A stretch of DNA of 64,000 nt from Verrucomicrobiales bacterium. GTDB taxonomy: Bacteria > Verrucomicrobiota > Verrucomicrobiia > Verrucomicrobiales > DEV007. Numbering within the stretch: position 1 is the first letter of the stretch; each line of letters begins with the position of its first letter. Where the stretch lies: assembly GCA_002698785.1 (NCBI GenBank), contig PAAG01000048.1, positions 1-64,000 on the forward strand, given 5' to 3'. Positions 34,862 through 44,671 of the stretch are shown here, in pieces. The notes below the pieces were generated by a model. It was not told the DNA's origin and searched no databases. It saw nothing but the letters and a program-made list of their open reading frames with translations. The position numbers and the translations under genes are program-made.

Positions 34862-37389
34862 TTCTTGTCCGGTGTTGGTGCCGGCTTGATCTCGACCGTC
34901 AAGGGAAGGGAGTAGGTTGTGAAATTTACATCCTTCTGGGCGGCTCGCTTTGCCAGAGAGGTGGCGCGTTCGGTTACCTCTTTCTTAGCCGTTTCGGCAG
35001 CTTTCTGCTTGGATTCGGCTTCGCTTTGGGCTTTTTGCGCGGCTTCGTATTTTGCTTTCGCTTCTACGACTGCCTTTTCCAGATTGGGTTTGGCTTCGTT
35101 GGAAGCGGAGGCCAGATTCGCTTCTTTGGCTGCGAGGTCTTTCTTTGCTGCCTCTGCCTGGGATCTCGCTTGAGTAGACGCTGCGGTGTATTTTTTGAGA
35201 AGGGCCTCTACGTGTTGCTGCTCTTCTTTTGCGCGCTCGGCCGCTTGCGGGTTGTGTTTGTAGCGCGTGACGCCATTAGCTTTCAGGGTGAAGTTCCAGG
35301 TGCCGGACTTTGGTGAAAAGACGTTCTTCTGCTCTTTGAATGAAAGTTTCAAAACACCTTTATTCTCTTTCTCTGCGATCGTAAGGGTTGGTGGCTTGCT
35401 GAGGCCGTTCAGGTCAGAAGGGGTGATGGTGAGGTTGCCCTTGATGTCGTTTTTTGTCGGGACTTTGACCGGGATCTCTAATGTCTCACCGAGAGTGACT
35501 GTGAAATTTCGTGTCCCTTCTACGGTGACGAAGGCTGGTGTGGATTCTTCCTGACTAACAGCAAGAGGGATCTGTGAATCGAGCCGTGACGCTGGACGAT
35601 CGGCGTTGTGGTCGGCAGAACCTCGAGTCAGGGTGCCTCCTCGAACGGGGCGTGTGATTTCGTTTTCTCCAATCTTTGCTTTTCCGGTGATCTGGATTGT
35701 GCTGTTCGCGCCGGGGGCATCCAATTTTGAATGGAATACGAGGCGTGCGGATTTCTCAGAACCTGACAAAGTCACCTCTGGGCAGAATGTTCCCTCGGGG
35801 AGGTTGGATGCGGTGAGTGTGATCGGTCCGTTGAAGCCGTCTTTTCTAAGAGCGAGAACTCGGAGGGAGAAAGAACCGCCTTTTCTTAGTAGCGGAGTTG
35901 CCGGGTACATCTGGCGTTGATCAAGATAGGGGCGTTCCATCACTGCGATAAGATCGAAGTCAGGCTGCGCCTCCCGGAATGCGAGACGGTAGAGGTAATC
36001 TGGGCCGCCAGAATCGAATTGATTTGCGAGAGTGACTTTTACCTCGCCGTCCTGGTCTGAGGTGAATCCCACGGAAGCATCCCTGGTGCCTGCGTAGAAC
36101 GTGTTTCCTCCGATACCGTTGTCGTCATCATTGTCCGCAATTCTTGAAAGCGTTTCTGTGCCGTCTTCCTTCTTCGTGACTTTCTCCACAAGAAGATATG
36201 GATCTACTTTTCCTGAGAGGCGGTCACCGATTGTTTCGACCCGATAGGCAATCCCTTTCTTTACGATGAAGCGAAATGTATCGCTGTCTCCATTCTGGTC
36301 GAACCGGCCCGCAATTTCTATTGGAGCGTTCTGAGCGGGAATATCGTTGTCGTTTTGTTCCGTAACAACAGGTAGGTCTGTTAGACTAATTTCTACCACA
36401 TTGGTTTCTGCCGCTCCGATGGCGGAAACGGGAAAGGAAGGAATGAGAGCCGCTGTCGGTTTCTTGACCGTGTATTCGGGGATAACAGGAGTTTTGGGGA
36501 TGGGAATTTTAAGGGATAGAGTTTCAACGGGCTTGCCGTCAATTTCGAGTCCCTCTCCCGGACTTCCTCCGGGAAGGTTTCTGCCGATGATTGTGGCCGA
36601 AAGCTCAGTTCCTTTTGTGCCTGCCGGTGGAAATACAGCATCAATCCAGGGCCCCTTTGTGGCGGTCAATTGGTAGGGGGACTTTGTGCCGCCTCGATAG
36701 AGGAAGTCGTGCACGCCGATCCAATAGGCTCCGTTTTTCTCAGGAGAGAAATCGATGAGAGGATCTCGCCCTTTGTAGTCGCGACTGCGCTCAAGCTCGA
36801 AGCCGTTTGAATCGACTAGAGTGAGTGTTGCGTCGGTTTGCGAATCAATCTGTTGAGCGCGTGCCTGGATCAGGATTCGATCTCCTTTTTTTGCTTCGAT
36901 TTTCCACCAGTCGATGCGGTTGGGGTCAGTGGTGCCGTATGCGATCGAATCGAGGGGAAGTGATGGGGCTGTTTCTCTTTCGTGATGCGCGACGCCTGCT
37001 GAGTCTGGGAGGAGCTGCGTTCCTTTTGATGCGATGGTTACGGGGCAGGAGGTAGACATCCCAAAGTAGCCTATCGTCCTGACAGTGACCTCTCCCTCGG
37101 GTGCATTCTCTGGCACTGTGATACGAAACTTTGTTCCATTCTGACGGGGGTATTTTTGGAATTCAGTTTTGGGAAGTAAGACGGGCTCCGCTTTAATAAG
37201 CCCGTTCGAGAAATGAAGCCCGGACAGATCTTCCAGGTTGCTCCCTGTCAGAGTTACTTCAGTTGTTTCCCCGGCGGTGATGATGGGCGGGGAAATGGCA
37301 TCCAACTCAGCAGTGGGTAATTGAGCGTGAGTGGTCAGGCACAACAGTGCAAAATAGACATAGAGGATAGTAGGGATCGAAAACTTCAT
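34858..37389 (-). CDS. PPC-domain surface protein with coiled coil (minus-strand cluster)
   Basis: 843 residues from the ATG at 37389 (MKFSIPTIL); the open frame extends nine codons further. Signal peptide ends THAQ. Same plan as its paralogue at 28987: IPT-like start (SPPIITAGETTEVTLTG), two PPC domains (IDWWKIEAKKGDRILIQA and SDTFRFIVKKGIAYRVE), Ig-like stretches, an Ala/Lys/Glu coiled coil about 713-813, then a final strand FTTYSLPLTVEI. It likely sits on the cell surface. The downstream WD40 gene overlaps by 4 bp; the cytochrome gene lies 42 bp upstream. Confidence 0.88.
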   Translation of the reverse strand: MKFSIPTILYVYFALLCLTTHAQLPTAELDAISPPIITAGETTEVTLTGSNLEDLSGLHFSNGLIKAEPVLLPKTEFQKYPRQNGTKFRITVPENAPEGEVTVRTIGYFGMSTSCPVTIASKGTQLLPDSAGVAHHERETAPSLPLDSIAYGTTDPNRIDWWKIEAKKGDRILIQARAQQIDSQTDATLTLVDSNGFELERSRDYKGRDPLIDFSPEKNGAYWIGVHDFLYRGGTKSPYQLTATKGPWIDAVFPPAGTKGTELSATIIGRNLPGGSPGEGLEIDGKPVETLSLKIPIPKTPVIPEYTVKKPTAALIPSFPVSAIGAAETNVVEISLTDLPVVTEQNDNDIPAQNAPIEIAGRFDQNGDSDTFRFIVKKGIAYRVETIGDRLSGKVDPYLLVEKVTKKEDGTETLSRIADNDDDNGIGGNTFYAGTRDASVGFTSDQDGEVKVTLANQFDSGGPDYLYRLAFREAQPDFDLIAVMERPYLDQRQMYPATPLLRKGGSFSLRVLALRKDGFNGPITLTASNLPEGTFCPEVTLSGSEKSARLVFHSKLDAPGANSTIQITGKAKIGENEITRPVRGGTLTRGSADHNADRPASRLDSQIPLAVSQEESTPAFVTVEGTRNFTVTLGETLEIPVKVPTKNDIKGNLTITPSDLNGLSKPPTLTIAEKENKGVLKLSFKEQKNVFSPKSGTWNFTLKANGVTRYKHNPQAAERAKEEQQHVEALLKKYTAASTQARSQAEAAKKDLAAKEANLASASNEAKPNLEKAVVEAKAKYEAAQKAQSEAESKQKAAETAKKEVTERATSLAKRAAQKDVNFTTYSLPLTVEIKPAPTPDKK

Positions 37390-37431
37390 CCGAACGGCGG
37401 GTGGGGATATCCCCAAGTGGGGGGGGCTTGA

Positions 37432-39945
37432 TCAGTGGTTGAAGAGAAACTCCTTCGTGTTCACGATGGCCCAGAGGATGTCTTCGAAGGCTTCTTTTTC
37501 TGCGAGATCGGGAGTGATTTCGTCGTCAGGTTTTTCGGCTGCCTTCGAGCGTTTTTTCTTCAGGTGAGCTTTCGCTGCTTCCAGTTCTTTTGCATTGGGC
37601 TCTCTGGCGAGTGCATGCAGGTAGAGATCAGAAAGGCGATCGGTGTCGGGTCGGTCAGTAGCCGTTGCGAGAGCTGCAGCTCGGCCATCTTCATCGGCGA
37701 GTTTCTTCTGAATGGTGTCGGAGTTAATCAGGTGAAGACTCTGGGCAAGGTTTGCATCGGCAACGCGTTCGCATTCGCATGCACTGTCCATTTCCGGGCG
37801 ACCAAATACTGTGAGAAAGAATGAGTCATCGTTGAACTTGTCATCCGGAAGCCAGGTGGCTCGAACTCCGGCGGGTTGGCCGTTGAAGGTATCCTCTGCG
37901 TCGGAGACGGTGTTGATGGCATCGAGGAGAACCTCGGCCTGGAGACGTTTGGGATAATAACGGGAGAAGTTCTGCGAATCCTTCGCGTTGTGCTCATTCG
38001 GAACGGCGCTGAGCTGGTAGGTGCGACTGTTGCAAATCGTCCGAATCAATTCCTTCAAATCGAAATCGGTTGAGGCAAAGTGTATGGCCAATTCATTCAA
38101 CAGGTCGGGATGAGAGGCCGGGTTGGTGACGCGCATGTCATCCTCTGGCTCCACCAGGCCAATGCTGAAAAAATGCTTCCAGTAGCGATTGACTAACATG
38201 CGTGCAAACCAAGGGTTGTCTGATGAGGTCAGCCAATCGGCCAATTGTTTGCGAGGATCTTGTGCAGCCGGAATGTCGAGTGGCTCTTCGCCCAGTGGCG
38301 TCGGTTTGAGGGTGACTTTGGTGTTCGGGTTCTGCATTGCCGCAGTGGTACGCCGATGATAGACGATCTCTTCGTCCGGTTGTTCTCCCTGCTTTCGGCC
38401 GACGGTGGTGAGGAAAGCGGCGAAGCCGTAGTAGTCGTCCTGCGACCACTTTTCGTATGGGTGATGGTGGCATTGCGCGCACTGCATGCGTATGCCGAGA
38501 AATACCTGGGCGATGTCCTGCATCTGCTCTTTCTGATCCTTTACTGCGCGGTACCAACCGACCGCTGGATTCTGTCCGATTTCACCGGAAGCGGTTACCA
38601 GTTCGGAAACCAATTCATCGTAAGGGCGGTTGTTTGCGAGGTTGGTGCGCAGCCAGTCGTGAAAAGCAAACGTGCCGCGCTGATAGGTGTCCTTGGCTCT
38701 CTTGTTGCGGAAGATTCCGGCCCACTTCTGAGCGAAGTAGGCGGCGTAGTCAGGGGAGTCGAGGAGTTCATCAATCTTCCTGGTTCGCTTGTCAGGATTC
38801 TTCGACGAAAGGAATTCTCTCGTTTCTTCTACCGAAGGAAGTCGGCCAGCAATGTCGACAGTGACCCGTCGCAGGAACTCTGCGTCTCCTGTGCCTCTGG
38901 AGGGTGGAAGGCCGAGTAGCGTGAGCTTCGAAAAAATGTGTTCGTCGATCAGATTGTTGGGTGAAGGAAGTGAATCGATCTCTTTCCCGAGAGGGATTGT
39001 TGCTCGGAAAACGTCGACGTGTTCCTGGAAGCGAATCATAACGGAAGTTGTGCCCGTCTTATCATTCAAGGTGACCAGTCCGTTGGTGTCGACTTCAGCC
39101 CTGTCTTCCTGATTGGCTTCGTAGATCGCCGTGCGGGTGATGTCCTGAGCGGTGCCGTCGGAGTAGAATGCGGTAACAGCGAGTTGTTGCTGCGCTTCTG
39201 CAGAGAGCACTCTCTCTTTTGGAAAGACTTCAATGCGTTCCACTTTTGGATTTCCGTCGTTCGGGTAGGGCATCCCCTGTTTGATCCAACGAACGAGAGT
39301 CTGGTAGTCGGTTGATTCTCTATCGAGGCGGATTCCTCCCTCGTGAGGAATCTCTCCGGTGGCTTTCATGAGAAGGAGGCTGTTCTGCGGTGCTGCTGGG
39401 GAAATACGCCGTCCTTTTGATTCTTTTACTAACCAGTCGTGGTCGTTCCACGGTTCGTAGCCGAGAAGGGAGAGCCGAAAGTTATTCTGCCCTCCTGACT
39501 TTCCATGACATCCTCCGCCATTGCATCCGTATTTTGTGAAGACGGGAACGACTTCGTTCGGAAAGTCGATAGCAGGTTCGGAATCGAAATCGGTGACAGT
39601 TGCCTTGGTAGTGGCTGCCGGGCCTGTGTGTCCGGGAAGCGTCGCCGAGATGGTGGCTGTCCCGTTCTTGAGAGGGGTTATGTAGCCATGAGAATCGATG
39701 GCTACGATGCCCTCTGGTTTCGCCTGGAATTGTGCTGATCCGGTGACATCGGTTTCCCCATTGGACTTGTTCGTGACGACAATCTGTTGCCCTCCGTAGG
39801 GGCCTTTCAGAGAAAAGGCGCTGACCTGCGTTTCGAGCTGAGCTTTTGGAAGCGCCGGTGCCTTTTCCTTTTCCTGCGCATCGCTGGTGGTGAAGCCAAG
39901 AAGAACTGGGAAGAGAATTGAGAATATATGCTTCGTTGTTTTCAT
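37432..39945 (-). CDS. DUF1549/DUF1553 planctomycete-type cytochrome (minus-strand cluster)
   Basis: 837 residues, exactly the length of its plus-strand paralogue. Signal peptide 1-23 (ends TSDAQ). Big_2 domain about 40-120 ([18 protein letters not shown]). CX4CH motif CNGGGCH at 141-147, then [16 protein letters not shown]1549 from about 325 with [17 protein letters not shown]1553 with [21 protein letters not shown] and [13 protein letters not shown]. Probably an exported electron-transfer or haem-using enzyme of unknown substrate. The start overlaps the DUF1501 stop as ATGA. Confidence 0.93.
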   Translation of the reverse strand: MKTTKHIFSILFPVLLGFTTSDAQEKEKAPALPKAQLETQVSAFSLKGPYGGQQIVVTNKSNGETDVTGSAQFQAKPEGIVAIDSHGYITPLKNGTATISATLPGHTGPAATTKATVTDFDSEPAIDFPNEVVPVFTKYGCNGGGCHGKSGGQNNFRLSLLGYEPWNDHDWLVKESKGRRISPAAPQNSLLLMKATGEIPHEGGIRLDRESTDYQTLVRWIKQGMPYPNDGNPKVERIEVFPKERVLSAEAQQQLAVTAFYSDGTAQDITRTAIYEANQEDRAEVDTNGLVTLNDKTGTTSVMIRFQEHVDVFRATIPLGKEIDSLPSPNNLIDEHIFSKLTLLGLPPSRGTGDAEFLRRVTVDIAGRLPSVEETREFLSSKNPDKRTRKIDELLDSPDYAAYFAQKWAGIFRNKRAKDTYQRGTFAFHDWLRTNLANNRPYDELVSELVTASGEIGQNPAVGWYRAVKDQKEQMQDIAQVFLGIRMQCAQCHHHPYEKWSQDDYYGFAAFLTTVGRKQGEQPDEEIVYHRRTTAAMQNPNTKVTLKPTPLGEEPLDIPAAQDPRKQLADWLTSSDNPWFARMLVNRYWKHFFSIGLVEPEDDMRVTNPASHPDLLNELAIHFASTDFDLKELIRTICNSRTYQLSAVPNEHNAKDSQNFSRYYPKRLQAEVLLDAINTVSDAEDTFNGQPAGVRATWLPDDKFNDDSFFLTVFGRPEMDSACECERVADANLAQSLHLINSDTIQKKLADEDGRAAALATATDRPDTDRLSDLYLHALAREPNAKELEAAKAHLKKKRSKAAEKPDDEITPDLAEKEAFEDILWAIVNTKEFLFNH

Positions 39946-41300
39946 CCTACCAATTCCTTCATCGGTGCATATTCCGGATCGACCAGATAAGTTGGTCGTC
40001 CTGTTAGGTCCTCTATCGTCGTGTTGCGTGCGTCGATGCCCACGTTGTGGTAGAGGGTCGAGAACACTTCCTGAAATTCGACTGGTCGTTCAGCCGCTTC
40101 ACCGCCGAGGCGATCAGTCGCTCCGATGATCTGGCCGTGATTCATGCCGCCTCCAGCGAGGAGTGCACAACTGACTCGGGGCCAGTGGTCGCGCCCGGCT
40201 TTCTCGTTAATCTTTGGCGTTCTGCCAAACTCACCCCAGACAACGACGCTGACGTCTTTGTCCAAGCCTCGATCGTGTAGGTCCTGAACGAGGGCGCTCA
40301 CACCCTGATCCAGAAGTGGGAAATCTTCGCGGCCTCTCTTGAAGTTACGGTCATGCCAGTCCCAGCGTGAGAAGCCGATGGTGACACAGCGAGCTCCCGC
40401 CTCGACGAGGCGTCTGGCCATCAGGAATTGATCGAGACGTTTCCAGCATCCATCGGCTCGAAGTTCTTCACTTCCTTTACCATAACGAAGTACCAGGTCA
40501 GGATCTTCTTTCGACAGATCCATCGCATCGGCAAGGGCGCTGGAAGTCAGGACTCCGAATGCCTGCTGGTTGAAGACGTCGAGGCCTTCCATCATTCCGG
40601 AGTTGTCGACATCTCTACGGAAGTTGTCGAAGCTGGTGAGGAGAGACTGCCTGTCACGGAGGCGTTCCAGAGAAATCCCATCGAGCACGATGTCTTCTTT
40701 ACCGCCTCCTCGAAAAGGAGTGAACGCAGAGTGAGCTGGTCCGAGGAAACCGGACTGACCGGGATCGCCCCATTCGTCGTGGCGACATTTGGGAGACAGG
40801 CCAACAAACGGAGGACAGGAATCGTTCGTTGCTCCTTGAAGCTTTGATAGGGCTGCGCCCATGCTTGGCCATCCTCCGGGAGGAGCGCCTTTCCGGCCCG
40901 GTCGCCCGGTGAGGCACATCATGAGATCGTGGGGGCCCTCGCAGCCGACCATGGATCGAACGAAACTGAACTTGTCCGCCATACCGGCGATGCGGGGAAA
41001 CTCTTCGCAGATTTCAATGCCGGGGACATTGGTTTTGATTGGGCGGAACTCTCCACGGTATTCGGAGGGAGCGTCAGCTTTCAAATCCCACATGTCCTGA
41101 TGGGGCGGGCCCCCGGGGAGCATGATCATGATGACTGCTTTGTGATTGATTCCGCGATGGGCGATTTTGCTTTGGGCCTCTGCCGCAAGTAACTGGGGGA
41201 GAGATGCACCGCCGAGGGCCAGTCCTCCTATCTGGAGGAAGGATCGCCGAGAAAAGCCGTCGCAGAAGCGATCGGAATCTTCGCCTAAGATTGTAAGCAT
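39942..41300 (-). CDS. DUF1501 protein with Tat signal (minus-strand cluster)
   Basis: 452 residues. Twin-arginine signal [21 protein letters not shown]1501 core: [84 protein letters not shown]. Closest plan to the gene at 24997. First gene of the four-gene minus cluster; its promoter must lie in 41301-41498, shared with a third DUF1501 gene that reads away from it. Confidence 0.92.
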   Translation of the reverse strand: MLTILGEDSDRFCDGFSRRSFLQIGGLALGGASLPQLLAAEAQSKIAHRGINHKAVIMIMLPGGPPHQDMWDLKADAPSEYRGEFRPIKTNVPGIEICEEFPRIAGMADKFSFVRSMVGCEGPHDLMMCLTGRPGRKGAPPGGWPSMGAALSKLQGATNDSCPPFVGLSPKCRHDEWGDPGQSGFLGPAHSAFTPFRGGGKEDIVLDGISLERLRDRQSLLTSFDNFRRDVDNSGMMEGLDVFNQQAFGVLTSSALADAMDLSKEDPDLVLRYGKGSEELRADGCWKRLDQFLMARRLVEAGARCVTIGFSRWDWHDRNFKRGREDFPLLDQGVSALVQDLHDRGLDKDVSVVVWGEFGRTPKINEKAGRDHWPRVSCALLAGGGMNHGQIIGATDRLGGEAAERPVEFQEVFSTLYHNVGIDARNTTIEDLTGRPTYLVDPEYAPMKELVG

Positions 41301-41498
41301 GAGGATTTGAAAACGGGGGTTTTTGTTCCGGAAAAGCGGAGTTCCCGAACCTTGTAAGAATAAGGAATCGTGGGCTTTTGAGCCAGACTGCTCGGGTACG
41401 TGTTGGCGTGGTAAGTGATCGCGGCCCCTGAAGCATTTACTCGGTCCGTCGGCCTGTGAGATAACCCCTTGTAATCAAGCGCTTTCTGACGCTCGAAT

Positions 41499-42950
41499 AT
41501 GGCTAGTGACTTTCGATCTCCCAGTGGTTCTGGCTTTGCCCTCCGATCGACCCGCAGGGCTATGGTCAAGGCCGGTGCGTTAGGGTTGCTCGGAGGCTTC
41601 AGCCTTGATCGGCTCGCGGCCGCGGGATCGACTGGGAGCAAGTCCCCAAAATCGGTGATTTACGTGTTTTTATCCGGAGGGTTGGCTCAACACGAAAGCT
41701 TCGATATGAAGCCTGAGGCGCCATCTGAAGTTCGGGGGGAGTTTCGACCAATTCCGACAAAAACTCCGGGGCTGCACATCTGTGAACATTTGCCCGAGCT
41801 CGCCAAACGCAGCGACAAGTGGGCGATATGTCGATCTTTGTCGCATGGATCCAATGAGCATTCTGACGGTCATCTGATCATGATGACTGGGCGCACAGAT
41901 TTGCCTCCGGGATTTGATCGCAATAAACCTACGGAAACCGATTGGCCTTCTATGGCTGCTTTGATGGGACATTTGCTACCGAAAGGCGGCACGCTTCCTC
42001 CGGCGATGGTTCTGCCAGAAAAGATGGTGCACCGGACTGGTCGTGTTATTCCGGGACAGTTCGGTGGCTTATTGGGGCGACAGCACGATCCCTTCTTCGT
42101 CGAAGCGTCGCAATACAATCCAAAGCAATACGGAGCGTATCCTGAATATCTTTTTCACCATGCTGACGGCTCAGTGAAACGTGATGACCTGCAGTTCCGG
42201 ACACTCAGTCTTGATTTGCCTGATACCATTGATTTTGAGCGGTTTCGCGATCGGCTGGGATTACGAGGGCTGCTCGATAAGCAGCAGGAGCATCTTGAGG
42301 TCGCGATGCACGCCCAAGGGATGGATCGCTATCGAGAAATGGCCGTGAGCCTTTTATCTGATCCGAAAGTGAAAGAGGCTTTCGACGTTCACAGTGTGGA
42401 TGATTCCATTCAAGATCGCTATGGAAGGAATGCCTTTGGTTGGTCTTTGCTGATGGCGCGGCAATTGGTGGAGTCAGGTGTGCGGATGGTGCAGGTGAAT
42501 CTCGGAAATAATGAAACCTGGGACACTCACCAAGCTGCTTTTCCCAATTTGAAGAACTATCTTTTTCCGCCTACGGATCGGGCGATTTCGGCTCTATTGG
42601 ACGATCTGGAGGAGCGGGGGATGCTTGACGATACGCTGGTTGTGGTGGCCAGTGAATTTGGCAGAACTCCCAAGGTCACTACTCTACGTGGTGCGGAACT
42701 GCCCGGGCGTGATCACTGGGGCGCCGTCCAGAGCATACTGCTGGCGGGAGGCGGGGTGCAGGGCGGAGCCGTTCTGGGCGAGACCGATAAGCTGGGCGGA
42801 GAACCGATTGCGGATGGAAGAAAGGCAGAGGATCTAGCGGCAACAATCTTTGATACACTCGGCGTGCCTCGCGATACTCACTGGACTGATGTCACAGGGC
42901 GACCGATGCCTCTCTATCTGGGAGAGCCGATCCGCGAACTGTTCGCGTGA
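41499..42950 (+). CDS. Third DUF1501 protein, Tat-type signal
   Basis: 483 residues. N-terminus RSTRRAMVKAGALGLLGGFS is a twin-arginine signal. Core motifs: YVFLSGGLAQHESFDMKPEAP, SHGSNEHSDGHLIMMTGR, MARQLVESGVRMVQVNLG, WDTHQAAFPNLK, ASEFGRTPKVTTL, GRDHWGAVQ. It is more distant from the two cluster copies than they look from each other, and has no cytochrome partner next to it. It diverges from the minus cluster (198-bp gap) and ends at the start of uvrC. Confidence 0.9.
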   Translation: MASDFRSPSGSGFALRSTRRAMVKAGALGLLGGFSLDRLAAAGSTGSKSPKSVIYVFLSGGLAQHESFDMKPEAPSEVRGEFRPIPTKTPGLHICEHLPELAKRSDKWAICRSLSHGSNEHSDGHLIMMTGRTDLPPGFDRNKPTETDWPSMAALMGHLLPKGGTLPPAMVLPEKMVHRTGRVIPGQFGGLLGRQHDPFFVEASQYNPKQYGAYPEYLFHHADGSVKRDDLQFRTLSLDLPDTIDFERFRDRLGLRGLLDKQQEHLEVAMHAQGMDRYREMAVSLLSDPKVKEAFDVHSVDDSIQDRYGRNAFGWSLLMARQLVESGVRMVQVNLGNNETWDTHQAAFPNLKNYLFPPTDRAISALLDDLEERGMLDDTLVVVASEFGRTPKVTTLRGAELPGRDHWGAVQSILLAGGGVQGGAVLGETDKLGGEPIADGRKAEDLAATIFDTLGVPRDTHWTDVTGRPMPLYLGEPIRELFA

Positions 42951-42988
42951 TACCTTGGCTGTGCGAGGGGCGTAGGCTATATTCGACT

Positions 42989-44587
42989 GTGCCCAGCGAC
43001 GCAAAACCTGATCTGCAGAAGAAACTGCGGGAAGTTCCTCACAAACCCGGCGTGTATCTCCACAAAGACCGCTTCGGGACCGTGATCTATGTGGGAAAGG
43101 CTCGAGACCTGAGAAAACGGTTGGCGTCATATTTTACCCCTTCTCGGCAGCGGATGGCCGAGCACAAAACGCGCGCCTTGATCGAGAGTATCTGGGACTT
43201 CGAGATTCACGAGGTTCGGAACGAGCCTGAGGCACTGTTGTTGGAAGGGAAGCTGATCAAAGAATATCGGCCCAAATACAATGTGGCCTTCAGGGACGAT
43301 AAGCGATTTCTGCTGGTGAAGATTCACCCCGAGGAGCCGTGGCCCCGTTTTCAGCTTACGAGGGTAAAGAAGGAAGATGGAGCGAGGTATTTTGGACCCT
43401 TTGCTCATTCTGGAGCACTTCGGCGCACCATTTCGTGGATGAATCGAGAGTTCGGGCTGCGGAGTTGCCGTCCGATGAATCCGGGGGAGACCGATTATCA
43501 GCATTGCCATGACGATGTGATCAAAAACTGCTCGGCACCCTGCATCGGGCGGATCGATCGAGAGGGCTACCTGGCTAGGGTCGAGCAGGCATGTGATTTC
43601 CTGAAAGGGCATTCGAAGGACATGGTTCGGTCCATCGAGGAGGATATGGAAGAGGCGGCGAAGGCGCTCGATTTTGAACGGGCAGCGGAGCTTCGCGACA
43701 TGATCGATAATTTGAAGAAGACGCTGCGTCCGACTCGACAATTCAAGAGGCGAGGGGTTCCCGGAAAGGCTATCGATCCCGAGGCAGATGTTAAGGAATT
43801 ACAAGAATATTTGCAGTTGGGACGCGAGCCGACGGTGATGGAGTGCTTTGATATTTCGAATATTTCTTCGAATCACATTGTGGCTTCGATGGTTCGCTTC
43901 CGAAATGGGGTTTCGGACAACAGCAACTACAGGCGCTATCGAATCAAGACTGTGAAAGGGCAGGACGACTTTGCGAGTATGGCTGAAGTAATTCGCAGGC
44001 GGTATTCCCGCATTTTACTCGAAGCTCGTGAGAGAGTCGGGGAAGAGGTCGCCGATGCTTCTCAGGAGAATCCTCTCGATGCCATGCGCCGCATCGAAGC
44101 GGATGAGGAGGAGGCGACCGATGAGGGAGGAAAGAAGCGCAAACCATTTGTTCGACTGCCGGATCTTGTGGTCGTCGATGGCGGGAAGGGGCAACTGAGC
44201 ATGGCCGTGAAGGAATTGAATCGCCTGGGGCTCCATGATTTGCCGGTGATCGGACTCGCGAAACAGAGGGAAGAAGTCTTTTTGCCGGGAGAATCGGATC
44301 CTCTTGTCATTCCTCACGATCGTGGCGCGTTGAAGCTGCTGCAGCGTATCCGGGATGAAGCACACCGCTTTGCCAACGGCTACCACCAGTTGCTGATGAA
44401 GCGTCGTGTGGAAGAAAGTATCCTTGATGACTGCCCGGGTATCAGCCGAAACAGGAAGGAAAAACTGCTCGAGCGCTTTGGTTCTGTTTCTCGATTGAGG
44501 AAGGCGAGCGTGGAAGAAATCGCCGGAGTTTCTGGAATTACTGAGAAATTAGCCTTGGAAATCCAACATTTTTTGAAAACTCACTGA
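42989..44587 (+). CDS. uvrC: Excinuclease ABC subunit C
   Basis: About 532 residues from GTG at 42989; an earlier GTG at 42947 overlaps the DUF1501 stop (GTGA) and would add 14 residues. UvrC makes both incisions in nucleotide excision repair. GIY-YIG domain PHKPGVYLHKD with VIYVGKARDLRKRL and EPEALLLEGKLIK; UVR domain EAAKALDFERAAELRDMI; RNase H-like endonuclease domain with MECFDISNIS and VVVDGGKGQLS; helix-hairpin-helix tail (ISRNRKEKLLERFGSV). Somewhat shorter than the 600-residue enterobacterial enzyme but all domains are present. Confidence 0.95.
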   Translation: MPSDAKPDLQKKLREVPHKPGVYLHKDRFGTVIYVGKARDLRKRLASYFTPSRQRMAEHKTRALIESIWDFEIHEVRNEPEALLLEGKLIKEYRPKYNVAFRDDKRFLLVKIHPEEPWPRFQLTRVKKEDGARYFGPFAHSGALRRTISWMNREFGLRSCRPMNPGETDYQHCHDDVIKNCSAPCIGRIDREGYLARVEQACDFLKGHSKDMVRSIEEDMEEAAKALDFERAAELRDMIDNLKKTLRPTRQFKRRGVPGKAIDPEADVKELQEYLQLGREPTVMECFDISNISSNHIVASMVRFRNGVSDNSNYRRYRIKTVKGQDDFASMAEVIRRRYSRILLEARERVGEEVADASQENPLDAMRRIEADEEEATDEGGKKRKPFVRLPDLVVVDGGKGQLSMAVKELNRLGLHDLPVIGLAKQREEVFLPGESDPLVIPHDRGALKLLQRIRDEAHRFANGYHQLLMKRRVEESILDDCPGISRNRKEKLLERFGSVSRLRKASVEEIAGVSGITEKLALEIQHFLKTH

Positions 44588-44671
44588 GAAAGTGCCCGTA
44601 TTGACCGTATGCGAAGGTGTCGTTTCGTGATACTCTGTAGAAACGCATATTGCACACCACTGCCAGTGAGG

